Below, piece after piece: positions 27,379 to 34,915 of a DNA stretch of 36,984 nt. Numbering within the stretch: position 1 is the stretch's first letter; every line of letters begins with the position of its first letter. The notes beneath the pieces were generated by a model, which worked only from the letters and a program-made list of their open reading frames with translations, was not told the origin of the DNA and made no database searches. The position numbers and the translations under genes are program-made. The DNA comes from Gemmatimonadota bacterium (GTDB taxonomy: Bacteria; Latescibacterota; UBA2968; UBA8231): assembly GCA_018672475.1 (NCBI GenBank), contig JABHFS010000003.1, positions 1 through 36,984 on the forward strand. Reading direction: 5' to 3'.

Positions 27379-28566
27379 ATGGAAGAAGACCGCAATCTGC
27401 TCGATTATATCTATGTCCTAGTCAAATGGCGGAGGATGATAGGGCTAAGTGTATTGTTCGTCGTGCTGGCAACAGCCGGTATTAGCCTGTTTTTGCCCGA
27501 AAAATGGACGGCTAATACGATGCTCCTGCCACACGAGGAGGACGCGGGCAATCTTGAGATGTCGATGCTGATGAGTGCGGCTGTGCCGGGGAATATCGGC
27601 GGTCTGTTGGGGCAGAGCACTCCAGGCGAGCGCTTAGTGACGATTATCAAGAGCCGCAGAGTGCTTGGGGCTATGGTCGATCGCTTTGGTCTGGTCGCTG
27701 ATTATGGTGCAGCGAACCGCGATTTGGCTATGGAGACATTGGCCGAACTGGTCGAAACCGAATTGGGAAGTGGAGGCACCTTAAAGGTGCAGGCCGAAGC
27801 TTCTTCAGCTAAACTGGCGGCCGATTTAGCGAATGGCCTTGCCGCCGAACTCGATGTGGTGATGCACCAGCAAAAGCGGGGATTGGCGATGGGGGATCGG
27901 GTTTTTCTCGAAGGCCGCCTAGACAGCGTCCAGCGCGCTATCGAAGTCAAGGCGATGCAGCTACAGCACTTGCAGGAACAATACGGGATCGTTGATTTAA
28001 AAGCGCAGACAGAGGCCATTGTCGGCGTCGCGCAACATATTGTGCAGGAGCTTACTCTACAGGAGGTCAAACTCGGGGTCGCTCGCGGTGCCTTGCATCC
28101 GGACCACGAAAAGCACCGGCTGCTTGAAATGGAGGTCGGTGAGCTACGCCACCAACTCGACCAGATCGTCGGTGAATACGAGTATCGGGCGGGTGCCGAA
28201 GCCAAGGCGGCTTTCGCCGCGCTGGGGCCTCCGCTAAAAGAATTGCCTGAATTAGGGTTGCAATTTGCCCGCTATAGCCTGGAGTTGAAACTCGCTGAGC
28301 ACACGCTTACATTGCTCGTAGCCCAGTTGGAAGGGGCAAAGCTTCGCCAAGCGAAACAGGTGCCGGCCGTACAGGTCCTCGATCTGGCGACCCCTCCTGA
28401 ATACCGCAGCGCGCCCCGTCGGACGCTTATTGTGTTTGTCGCTGCTTTGCTCAGTTTATTAATAAGCGTCGTGCTGGCTTTTATTGGGGAGTCTCTGAGC
28501 AAGCTTTCGAGTCAGCATCAGGGAAAATTGAAGTCCATCGGTGAATTGATGGGCCCAAGGACTTAA
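27379..28566 (+). CDS. Wzz-like polysaccharide chain-length determinant
   Basis: The 395-residue inner-membrane protein has a short cytoplasmic start (MEEDRNLLDYIYVLVKWRR), transmembrane helix 1 (about 19-39), a long periplasmic coiled-coil region and helix 2 (about 349-370). The proline-containing lead-in LATPPEYRSAPRR is typical just before the second helix of Wzz/PCP proteins. Only about 25 residues follow helix 2, so there is no BY-kinase domain: this is a PCP-1/PCP-3-like form rather than a Wzc-type copolymerase. It should set chain length and work with the export protein encoded just upstream. No separate tyrosine kinase is visible. Confidence 0.9.
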   Translation: MEEDRNLLDYIYVLVKWRRMIGLSVLFVVLATAGISLFLPEKWTANTMLLPHEEDAGNLEMSMLMSAAVPGNIGGLLGQSTPGERLVTIIKSRRVLGAMVDRFGLVADYGAANRDLAMETLAELVETELGSGGTLKVQAEASSAKLAADLANGLAAELDVVMHQQKRGLAMGDRVFLEGRLDSVQRAIEVKAMQLQHLQEQYGIVDLKAQTEAIVGVAQHIVQELTLQEVKLGVARGALHPDHEKHRLLEMEVGELRHQLDQIVGEYEYRAGAEAKAAFAALGPPLKELPELGLQFARYSLELKLAEHTLTLLVAQLEGAKLRQAKQVPAVQVLDLATPPEYRSAPRRTLIVFVAALLSLLISVVLAFIGESLSKLSSQHQGKLKSIGELMGPRT

Positions 28567-28668
28567 AAGTGGGGATTGTGCGCTAAAATTACTGGCCAGA
28601 TTGTTGGGGGTGCCGATATCAATAACATATCGTCCATTTTGTACATTGTCTCTTGCATCCCGGTCCGT

Positions 28669-28881
28669 ATGAATTTCAAAAAAGAATATAATTTGCCCAC
28701 CCATTTAAATGAGGGTGGAGGGCTGCCGCGTAGCCAAGATGAACGCCTGTTGTGGATAAAAATGCGGGTAGAAAATGGTTATTATGAAAGCGATCGGATT
28801 AAAGAAGCGGTCGCCGATGCTTTCCTCGATCCGCCAACGGTTCGGCGGGCCGGAGGTCAAGCTGTGCCCGAGAAGGAATAA
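28669..28881 (+). CDS. Small protein with FlgM-like C-terminal helix motif
   Basis: The frame stays open back to a TTG at 28576, but ATG 28669 gives a compact 70-residue protein; neither start has a convincing ribosome-binding site (GGGGA lies just before 28576). Residues 25-53 read ERLLWIKMRVENGYYESDRIKEAVADAFL. This resembles the C-terminal part of FlgM anti-sigma-28 factors, where a short helix is followed by an I/VxxGxYxxDxxxIAxxLL pattern. There are no flagellar genes nearby and the N-terminal part is not recognisable, so the identity is tentative. It closes the + strand run and is followed 15 nt later by a strong terminator. Confidence 0.55.
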   Translation: MNFKKEYNLPTHLNEGGGLPRSQDERLLWIKMRVENGYYESDRIKEAVADAFLDPPTVRRAGGQAVPEKE

Positions 28882-28896
28882 GTAGCGAAAAAATAA

Positions 28897-28947
28897 CTTA
28901 ATTAAAAAAGCCATTACCCATCAGGGTAATGGCTTTTTTTAATTAAG
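28897..28947. terminator. Bidirectional rho-independent terminator
   Basis: A long inverted repeat has arms 28897-28919 and 28924-28947 with a 4-nt loop (ATCA) and one extra T in the right arm. The GC-rich core is GCCATTACCC / GGGTAATGGC, flanked by A6 on one side and T7 on the other. It therefore works as a terminator in either direction, ending the + operon and protecting against transcripts arriving from the minus side. Confidence 0.9.
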
Positions 28948-28955
28948 TGGGGGTG

Positions 28956-29009
28956 GGCTGGCCTTCAATAGTTGACCCCAGGTTGGGGGGTGAGTATTGA
29001 AGGCCAGCC
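28956..29009. repeat. 15-bp perfect inverted repeat with nested C/G hairpin
   Basis: GGCTGGCCTTCAATA (28956-28970) pairs perfectly with 28995-29009. The 24-nt loop contains ACCCC and GGGG, which can form a second, nested stem. No U-tract follows on either strand, so it is not a standard terminator. It lies 8 nt after the bidirectional terminator. Confidence 0.8.
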
Positions 29010-29010
29010 G

Positions 29011-29032
29011 AGGATCACGGTAGGATCACGGG
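29011..29032. repeat. Short direct repeat AGGATCACGG, two copies with 12-bp period
   Basis: AGGATCACGG occurs at 29011-29020 and again at 29023-29032, separated by TA. GGCTGGC at 29031-29037 could also pair with GCCAGCC at 29003-29009, competing with the larger hairpin just upstream. Confidence 0.65.
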
Positions 29033-29073
29033 CTGGCACAAAATAGACGTAATGTGAGTAACGCTGTGGAATG

Positions 29074-29105
29074 GCCGGTGTAGAAGGGGACCTGTCTACA
29101 CCGGC
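29074..29105. repeat. 11-bp perfect inverted repeat
   Basis: GCCGGTGTAGA (29074-29084) pairs perfectly with 29095-29105 around a 10-nt loop. No poly-T follows on either strand. It is the third strong stem of the convergent intergenic region. Confidence 0.75.
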
Positions 29106-29139
29106 ATTGACAAAAGAAGTCTAAGTCATTGAAAAACAA

Positions 29140-29180
29140 TAAAAAGAGCCATTGCTTAACTTCAGCAATGGCTCTTTTTA
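29140..29180 (-). terminator. Rho-independent terminator of tRNA-Tyr (bidirectional)
   Basis: Arms 29140-29156 and 29164-29180 give a 17-bp perfect stem with a 7-nt loop. The inner stem is AGAGCCATTGCT, flanked by A5/T5. Read on the minus strand it begins 2 nt after the tRNA CCA end and is followed by a T-rich tail, so it should end the tRNA transcript. Confidence 0.88.
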
Positions 29181-29182
29181 TA

Positions 29183-29268
29183 TGGTGGGGGGAGCCGGAC
29201 TCGAACCGACGTAGGCCGAAGCCAGCAGATTTACAGTCTGCCCTCGTTGACCACTTGAGTATCCCCCC
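29183..29268 (-). tRNA. tRNA-Tyr (GTA anticodon)
   Basis: The 86-nt class II tRNA has a long variable arm. The acceptor stem is GGGGGGA/TCCCCCC, with discriminator A and an encoded CCA end (29183-29185). The anticodon stem-loop is GCAGA-CTGTAAA-TCTGC, with the anticodon GTA at 29232-29234. The T-arm is GTCGG-TTCGAGT-CCGGC. All stems pair and no disruption is seen. It lies downstream of the sigma factor gene on the same strand but has its own promoter and terminator. Confidence 0.97.
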
Positions 29269-29290
29269 TTTTCAACAATTCGAATAACAG

Positions 29291-29318
29291 AAAATAAGGG
29301 GAAACCTACCTCTGTCAA
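29291..29318 (-). promoter_or_regulatory. Sigma-70-type promoter for tRNA-Tyr
   Basis: On the minus strand a perfect -35 TTGACA (29313-29318) is followed after 16 nt by TATTTT (29291-29296), a four-of-six match to TATAAT. The tRNA 5' end lies 22 nt beyond the -10 box, leaving a short leader. The promoter falls between the sigma gene stop (29336) and the tRNA. Confidence 0.7.
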
Positions 29319-29335
29319 GACGCTTGCGGACTTAC

Positions 29336-30184
29336 TTATACTTCGCTTGCCAGCGTCTTGAGCGCTTGGTGCCGCGAGGGGTGGCGCAACTTGCTCAGAG
29401 CACGCTCCTTGAGTTGACGAATGCGCTCCCTTGTGAGGTTCATCATATCGCCAATTTCTTCGAGCGTCAATGCCTCATTGCCGTCTAACCCAAAGTACAA
29501 CCTAATAATGCGCAACTCGCGTTCTTCCAGCGTGCTCAATGCCGATTCGAGCTGAACTCGGGCCGATTCGCGCAAGACATCGGCATCGGGAGTCTCGGTT
29601 GTATCGTCGGCGAGCGTATTGAGTAAGCTGCGCTCGTCGTCGTCGGTGAAAGACTCGTCGAGCGAGCAAACGGCGCGTGCACTGAGAATGGTCTCGAGAA
29701 CCTCTTCAGCTGGCACTTCAAGCTCGGCGGCAATTTCCTCAATCGCCGGCTCGGTCGCACGATCTTGACCTAATTTGCGCGAAGCTTTGGAAATGTCTTT
29801 GAGCAGGCTGACTTTGTTGAGGGGGAGTCGCACGGTGCGCACGTGCTCAGCAAGCGTTTGTAGGATGGATTGACGAATCCACCAAACGGCATAAGAAATA
29901 AACTTATAACCCTTAGTGCCATCAAAGCGGTCAGCCGCCGTAATCAGGCCGAGATTACCAGCGCTGATCAAGTCTGAAAGGGATAAACCGCGATTTTGGT
30001 ACTTTTTCGCGACATCGACGACAAAGCGCAAATTCGCTCTGATCATCTCGTCGCGAGCGCGCATATCGCCGTTTTTTATTTTATCGGCTAATTCTACTTC
30101 GCGCTCCCTCGAAAGGGGCGTGGATTCGGCGATATCGTCGAAGTAGAGCCGTAGGGTGCTCTCTTCGTCATGCAGATTCTGCAT
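29336..30184 (-). CDS. Sigma-70 family RNA polymerase sigma factor (no region 1.1)
   Basis: The protein has 282 residues from ATG at 30184, which is preceded by AGAGG; an in-frame ATG at 30196 adds four residues but lacks a ribosome-binding site. Region 1.2 (LRLYFDDIAESTPLSREREVELADKI) leads into a full region 2, with NLRFVVDVAKKYQNRGLSLSDLI and FDGTKGYKFISYAVWWIRQSI. Region 3 and region 4 follow, with the helix-turn-helix LTLEEIGDMMNLTRERIRQLKERAL near the C-terminus. It lacks region 1.1 and the large insert of proteobacterial RpoD. It could be the primary sigma factor of a lineage with a short RpoD, or an RpoS-like group 2 factor; the well-preserved 2.4 and 4.2 regions fit either. A small gene lies 68 nt upstream on the same strand. 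Confidence 0.93.
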   Translation of the reverse strand: MQNLHDEESTLRLYFDDIAESTPLSREREVELADKIKNGDMRARDEMIRANLRFVVDVAKKYQNRGLSLSDLISAGNLGLITAADRFDGTKGYKFISYAVWWIRQSILQTLAEHVRTVRLPLNKVSLLKDISKASRKLGQDRATEPAIEEIAAELEVPAEEVLETILSARAVCSLDESFTDDDERSLLNTLADDTTETPDADVLRESARVQLESALSTLEERELRIIRLYFGLDGNEALTLEEIGDMMNLTRERIRQLKERALSKLRHPSRHQALKTLASEV

Positions 30185-30252
30185 AGATCCTCTCATCCGT
30201 GGGCGTAAGTAGGAGTGAAACTAAGGGATTATACATACTTAGATGTACCGCG

Positions 30253-30495
30253 TCAAGTTGTTTGTTGAGACATTTTAGGGGCCGGTAAGCGCAGTATGTC
30301 TACGATGTAGTTATGCGCGCCTTCAAATAGGTCATAACCCATTTCGTGGGCGACTAAAAGTGCGCTTTCTGCTAAGACCTGATCGCCGCTCGCCAATTCG
30401 AGAAGGGTGCGGGCGTGATTGGGACGAAGTGTGAATTTGCCAACGAGGAGTTCAATTGCGTCCTCGTCTTTGGGCGCTAAATGCGCTGGGCTCAT
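30253..30495 (-). CDS. Small protein of unknown function upstream of the sigma gene
   Basis: The 80-residue product starts at ATG 30495, preceded by CGAGG; a longer reading from 30597 adds a basic leader that looks non-coding. It is predicted to be largely helical (DEDAIELLVGKFTLRPNHARTLLELASGDQVLAESALLVAHEMGYD), with no signal peptide, membrane helix or cysteine pair. I do not recognise the family. Its position just ahead of the sigma factor in the same direction suggests co-transcription, perhaps as a regulator, but there is no direct evidence. Confidence 0.55.
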   Translation of the reverse strand: MSPAHLAPKDEDAIELLVGKFTLRPNHARTLLELASGDQVLAESALLVAHEMGYDLFEGAHNYIVDILRLPAPKMSQQTT

Positions 30496-30801
30496 AAGGC
30501 CTCGTCTAGTGTGTCTGGGGAGGGCGCTGAGGGCGCGACTCGGTATATATAAAATACTGCTTTTGATTTTATTACGCCAGTTGCCCCGGTTGTTCAAACG
30601 TATGTTGCGGGCCTATTAGAACGAAGCAATTTTCTAGCCCATATTGAACTGGGGAAAAGGGTTATGAATAAGCAGCATAAGCAAATTACCACTTATTACA
30701 AGACGGTAAGAGAGCAGTCTAAGTACTTGACGTTCAATTTGTTGAAACAAGAACAAAAAAAGTTGATATTTCCCACATTTATTGCGAATGGATGTGGCCT
30801 A
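30496..30801. other. Gene-free stretch between the small minus gene and the pseudogene
   Basis: This is AT-richer than the flanks. It must hold the leader and promoter of the minus-strand small gene/sigma pair; TATA-rich sequence near 30541-30560 is compatible, but no clear -35/-10 pair was found. A short + strand frame crosses it but overlaps the antisense of a recognisable pseudogene and is not accepted. Confidence 0.4.
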
Positions 30802-31104
30802 TCAGGCCAAATGGCTATAGTCGCCGGCGCTCTCCCAAGCGCGTACGCTACGACCATTCAGATCCCATGTGATTTCACCGGCTCTAAGGGGCATCTCACA
30901 TTATAGTTTCTGCTGACCTCGCATACGTGCTCGACCTGAATCGACAAAGCAGAAAACCCCGTTATGCAGCGAAAATACGGCTAAATCGGCCTCGGCCCCG
31001 ACGCTCAGGCGGCCTAGCTCCGGGCGGCGTAAGACCTTTGCGGGTTTGTGGGGCGACCGATAGACGACTTCTTGCAGCGCCATGCCAAGTGTTGTGGATT
31101 GCAC
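30802..31104 (-). pseudogene. Decayed 3' remnant of an amidohydrolase/deacetylase-family metallohydrolase
   Basis: Read on the minus strand from about 31100, the frame gives LGMALQEVVYRSPHKPAKV, then RPELGRLSVGAEADLAVF and NGVFCFVDSGRARMRGQQKL. This is the usual C-terminal region of dihydroorotase-like amidohydrolase/deacetylase proteins. A TAA stop at 30901-30903 interrupts it. The same frame then continues CEMPLRAGEITWDLNGRSVRAW to a TGA at 30802-30804, which matches the expected family end (xCELTLRxGxVVWDLNGR). The metal-binding N-terminal two thirds are missing: upstream of 31104 the frame no longer looks like the family, and the mdh leader begins. So it is both 5'-truncated and broken by a nonsense codon. 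Confidence 0.75.
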
Positions 31105-31197
31105 AGCGCAGCCGTTGCACCGGGCTTGTTTTTTGTCGAAATTGAATAGGTTCAGTGATTGTATTCAAATACATTTACATGATTGGGAGGATTACAC

Positions 31198-32187
31198 ATG
31201 GCACGCACAGTAAAAGTGGCGGTTACCGGGGCCGCAGGCCAGATCGGCTACTCGATATTGCCCCGCTTGGCCTCGGGCGAGGTTTTTGGCCACGATGTTC
31301 GGGTTTCGCTGCATTTGTTGGAAATTACGCCCGCCCTCAAGGCGCTAGAGGGCGTTGTGATGGAACTCGAGGATTGCGCCTTCCCGCTGCTCGAGGACAT
31401 TGTCATCACAGACCAGGCCGATGTGGCCTTTGACGGGATTAACTGGGGGCTATTTATTGGTTCAAAGCCGCGTGGACCGGGTATGGAGCGAGGCGATCTA
31501 ATAAAGGGGAATGGTCCAATTTTTGTCGGCCAGGGCCAGGCTTTGGCTAAGGCCGCCGATGATGTCCGGGTGCTGGTCGTCGGCAATCCAGCCAATACCA
31601 ACGGCCTAATTGCAATGAGCCACGCCCATAAGGTCGGCATTCCCAGGGACCGCTTTCACGCCATGACCCGCCTGGATCAAAACCGCGCCCAGGCACAGTT
31701 GGCCAATAAAGCCGGGGTCAAAGTGGCCGATGTGACGAATATGGCGATTTGGGGCAATCACAGCGCCACCCAGTATCCCGATGCGGAGAATGCGCGGATC
31801 GGTGGGAAGCCGGTGCCCGAAGTCATTGGACATATGGCTTGGTTGCGCGAAGATTTTATCCAGGTAGTCCAACAGCGTGGTGCCGCCGTCATTGATGCGC
31901 GAGGGTTGTCTTCGGCGGCCTCGGCGGCCAATGCCGCACTCGATCACGTGGTGAGTGTCGAGACCGCTACGCCCGAAGGAGACTGGTTCTCCTCCGGTGT
32001 CTATTCGGACGGCAGTTACGGGATCGAAGAGGGTTTGATGTTTTCCGTGCCAGTTCGCAGTGATGGCAAGGGCAATTGGGAAGTCGTTCAGGGGTTAGAG
32101 TTGAGCGATTTTGCCCGCGAGAAGATCAAGGCGACCGAAGACGAACTCAAGCAGGAACGCGCGGTTATCGCGGACCTGCTGGCCTAA
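31198..32187 (+). CDS. mdh: Malate dehydrogenase (NAD-dependent)
   Basis: ATG 31198 follows GGGAGG (31185-31190) at ideal spacing. The 329-residue enzyme oxidises malate to oxaloacetate in the TCA cycle, in the cytoplasm. The Rossmann loop is [10 protein letters not shown]. The mobile loop [13 protein letters not shown] carries the arginines that select malate, NPANTN and RLDQNRA are in place, and the catalytic His lies in [11 protein letters not shown]. The sequence type matches the 325-335-residue MalateDH group rather than the LDH-like group. It stands alone, divergent from the pseudogene remnant, and a strong hairpin lies about 96 nt after its stop. Confidence 0.96.
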   Translation: MARTVKVAVTGAAGQIGYSILPRLASGEVFGHDVRVSLHLLEITPALKALEGVVMELEDCAFPLLEDIVITDQADVAFDGINWGLFIGSKPRGPGMERGDLIKGNGPIFVGQGQALAKAADDVRVLVVGNPANTNGLIAMSHAHKVGIPRDRFHAMTRLDQNRAQAQLANKAGVKVADVTNMAIWGNHSATQYPDAENARIGGKPVPEVIGHMAWLREDFIQVVQQRGAAVIDARGLSSAASAANAALDHVVSVETATPEGDWFSSGVYSDGSYGIEEGLMFSVPVRSDGKGNWEVVQGLELSDFAREKIKATEDELKQERAVIADLLA

Positions 32188-32282
32188 TTTAGCACCGGAG
32201 TGTCCAGCGCGATCGAGTAGTTTAAGCCTTTTTTAGGCTGGCGATGGGCTGGTCGGTTTTCAAGTTGCCAATAGTCGTATGT

Positions 32283-32323
32283 GGCTGGGGCCAAGTGAGT
32301 AGAAGACTCATCTGGCCCCAGCT
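32283..32323. repeat. Strong two-part hairpin after mdh
   Basis: GCTGGGGCCA (32284-32293) pairs with TGGCCCCAGC (32313-32322), and inside it TGAGT (32296-32300) pairs with ACTCA (32306-32310). There is no U-tract, so it is not a standard intrinsic terminator. It may be a 3' stabiliser or a terminator of another type. The rest of 32188-32430 shows nothing recognisable. Confidence 0.6.
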
Positions 32324-32430
32324 AAGGGCGAGAACGCTGTTATAACGTCCATTTTAGTCGGTTTAATTTTTCAATTTATATCGGGAGTTGCGCTTGCTCT
32401 GGTTTGCTATCCCCCTGCAAAGGATCGGCT

Positions 32431-33195
32431 ATGCGGGCATATTCTAGTCGGTTCTACGACCGCTACTTTGTCGGAGTGGAAGGCGATATCGACTTCTATG
32501 TCGGCCAATTTCACAGCGGGCACGGTGCAATCTTAGAAGTGGGCTGTGGTAGCGGAAGGATCACGTTGCCCCTGGCTCGTGCCGGGGCTGAAGTCGTCGG
32601 CTTGGATATTGATGACGAGTTGCTTTCTCTAGCAAGAGCTAAGCTTGCTCAAGAGGACCGGGCTACTCAAGGGCGAGTAGTGTTTGTCGAGGCGGATATG
32701 ACGGATTTTGATATCGGCCGCCAATTCGCGCAAATTCATATTCCCTACCGCACCTTTCAGCACCTGCTAACCCCCATGGACCAGATTAATGCGCTCGAAT
32801 GCCTGGCGGACCACCTCGAAGAGGGCGGCTTGCTGGTATTTGATACCTTTGATCCGCTGGCTGAATTCGTAGATGATGGATTCAATGCTCCACTGCGCAG
32901 GGATACAGATTTCATTGATGGCCAGACTGGCCACCAGATCGTCGTGTGGTATAGCCGCGATGCCGATCCCGATGAGCAGATTTTCGAGCAAGAGATGGTA
33001 TTCGAGGAAGTCGACACAGCGGGCAAGTCACTGGCGCGCACTTTTGCTCGGCTTACACTGAGGTGGACTTCGCGTTGGGAAATGGAGCACCTGTTGGCGG
33101 GTTGTGGTTTTGCCGTTGAAAATTTAAGAGGTGATTTTTCCCAGGGGGTATATCCCGGATATGGCAACCAGGTTTGGGTCGCCCGCAAGGAATAG
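32431..33195 (+). CDS. Class I SAM-dependent methyltransferase
   Basis: ATG 32431 is preceded by AAAGGA at good spacing and is preferred to an upstream TTG at 32404. The 254-residue protein has motif I ILEVGCGSGRITLPLARAG (about residues 38-56), an acidic residue ending beta-2 (VVGLDID) and a VEADMTDF segment (motif II), typical of the Methyltransf_25 group. The C-terminal half carries beta strands with EEVDTAGKSLARTF and RWTSRWEMEHLLAGCGF, as in small-molecule methyltransferases. The substrate is unknown. alr follows 57 nt later on the same strand. Confidence 0.9.
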   Translation: MRAYSSRFYDRYFVGVEGDIDFYVGQFHSGHGAILEVGCGSGRITLPLARAGAEVVGLDIDDELLSLARAKLAQEDRATQGRVVFVEADMTDFDIGRQFAQIHIPYRTFQHLLTPMDQINALECLADHLEEGGLLVFDTFDPLAEFVDDGFNAPLRRDTDFIDGQTGHQIVVWYSRDADPDEQIFEQEMVFEEVDTAGKSLARTFARLTLRWTSRWEMEHLLAGCGFAVENLRGDFSQGVYPGYGNQVWVARKE

Positions 33196-33252
33196 GGAAT
33201 GTTCGCAATATGGACTTTTTGCGTCGCGTTGATTGCTGCAAGGGGAGGGTAG

Positions 33253-34452
33253 GTGGAAGCATTGCCGGAGGCTATCTCATGGTGCGAAGTCAGCGCGGAG
33301 GCGATAAGGGCCAATTTGGCGACATTGCGGCGAGGTTTGTCGCAGGGCACCGAACTGGGTATCGTCGTAAAAAGCAATGCCTATGGCCACGGTTTGGCTG
33401 CCTGCGCAGGGGTTTTTATCGCTGCGGGGGCCGATTGGCTAATCGTCAATAGTGTTGGCGAGGCTATTGCCCTGCGCGCGTTGGCTCGCGAGTCGCCCAT
33501 TTATATTTGCGGACCGGTCTTCCCAGATGAGGCGCCCGAGATTGGAGACGCGAGGGCCAGTGTCGCCATTTACGACAACGAAATGGCGCTGGCGTTGGCA
33601 AACGCGGGGCAGCGATCGGGCCAGTCGATCGGTGTCCATATCAAAGTGGAAACCGGGACTAATCGCCAAGGGGTTGCACCGGCAGAGGCGCTTGAGTTGG
33701 CGCTATACGTCGATCGCCTGGAGGGGGTCCGGCTAGAGGGGATAACGACCCACTACGCCGATATCGAGGATACGACGGACCACCGCTTTGCCCTTGGCCA
33801 ACTGAGCAGGTTACAGGAGGTCGTGCAAGCGTTCGCCGATGCCGGTTTGCCCAAAGCCATCTTGCATTCGGCAAACTCGGCGGCAACGCTCATCTCGCCG
33901 GCGACCCATGGCGGTTTGGTGCGCGTCGGCATTGCGGCCTATGGGCTATGGCCTTCTAACGAAACCTACGCGACGGTACTCGAACGGCGTCTGGGGGCAA
34001 ATGATGCACAATTGCCCGATTTGCAGCCGGTGCTCTCTTGGAGGGCGCGGGTCGCCCAGGTAAAGGACGTCGCGGAGGGCGAGTATATTGGTTATGGTCG
34101 CACGTATCGGGCGACCTATCCAATGCGCATTGCCGTTTTGCCGGTCGGCTATTATGAGGGCTACGACCGGCGTTTGTCCAATATCGGCCACGCATTGATC
34201 AATGGGGTGCGCGCGCCGGTGCGTGGGCGAATCTGCATGAATATGGCCATGGTTGACATCAGCCATATTCCGCACGTCGAACGGGGTAGCGTCGCCACGC
34301 TATTGGGCCGAGACGGGAACGAAGAGGTCTCCGCGGCTCAGTGGAGCGGGTGGATGGGGAGTATCCATTATGAAGCGATCGCGCGGATTCATCCCGGGCA
34401 ACCCCGCTACCTGCGATGGGCTGATGGCACACTAACCACAGAAGAGAGCTAG
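33253..34452 (+). CDS. alr: Alanine racemase
   Basis: The start is GTG 33253 after GGGGAGGG. The 399-residue PLP enzyme interconverts L- and D-alanine for peptidoglycan in the cytoplasm. The Schiff-base lysine is K40 in VVKSNAYGHG. The second catalytic residue, Tyr, is about Y281 in EYIGYGRTYRA, at the start of the C-terminal beta domain. HSANSAA and RVGIAAYG are family blocks. LPVGYYEGYDRRLSN and GRICMNMAMVDIS complete the Ala_racemase_C region. Length and domain order are normal. Confidence 0.96.
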   Translation: MEALPEAISWCEVSAEAIRANLATLRRGLSQGTELGIVVKSNAYGHGLAACAGVFIAAGADWLIVNSVGEAIALRALARESPIYICGPVFPDEAPEIGDARASVAIYDNEMALALANAGQRSGQSIGVHIKVETGTNRQGVAPAEALELALYVDRLEGVRLEGITTHYADIEDTTDHRFALGQLSRLQEVVQAFADAGLPKAILHSANSAATLISPATHGGLVRVGIAAYGLWPSNETYATVLERRLGANDAQLPDLQPVLSWRARVAQVKDVAEGEYIGYGRTYRATYPMRIAVLPVGYYEGYDRRLSNIGHALINGVRAPVRGRICMNMAMVDISHIPHVERGSVATLLGRDGNEEVSAAQWSGWMGSIHYEAIARIHPGQPRYLRWADGTLTTEES

Positions 34453-34915
34453 GCTGCTGAAACTTGGTGTGGTATTATACCGATCGTCGTCGCAGCGGTG
34501 GGCAGGCAGGCAGGTTGCGGGTGATCGCCTCGATTACTTTCCGGGCACGTGGTGCCGGTCGTCGAGTTGGCGCGTTTTGCCCAGCGCGCGGTGCCGCCCG
34601 CATCATGTCCATTCTACCTACCGCACGTCTTGCGTGATTGACCAGGCGGGTGTTACGAATTTTACTGGCAATGGTCGAATGAACTACGAGCGGCTATACG
34701 GCATAGCTGTGTAGGGGGCTTCTCTTTGCCCGACGTGATCCCAGTCACTGAATTGTCAGCATATAGCCGTAGGTTATAAACTGATTCTACAGCGGCGGCG
34801 GTCGATCGAGTCGGAGATCTGTAGGGTACCTGTCCATATTCTCGACGCGGATGACCTGCAGGAGTTACGTATCATTCTCGCTGGTGTCGAACCACTTAAA
34901 AAGAAGTGAGACTAG
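34453..34915 (+). other. Gene-poor stretch with a possible 3' remnant of a DapA-family gene
   Basis: No intact gene is supported in these 463 nt. In one frame the last 40 codons before a TGA at 34907-34909 read LILQRRRSIESEICRVPVH, then ILDADDLQELRIILAGVEPL. This resembles the C-terminal tail of dihydrodipicolinate synthase-like proteins (arginine-rich helix, PxPxLDxxDRxELxxxL). Upstream the same frame is broken by stops, so it would be a fragment only. This is a weak resemblance by eye. Confidence 0.25.

Noticed and set aside
30664..30906. 80-codon + strand frame with a purine-rich site before its ATG
   Set aside because: Its second half is antisense to the recognisable amidohydrolase remnant, and the protein shows no family features.
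34469..34714. 81-codon + strand frame after alr
   Set aside because: The composition is Arg/Ser/Trp/Cys-rich like random GC-rich sequence; no ribosome-binding site and no recognisable motif.
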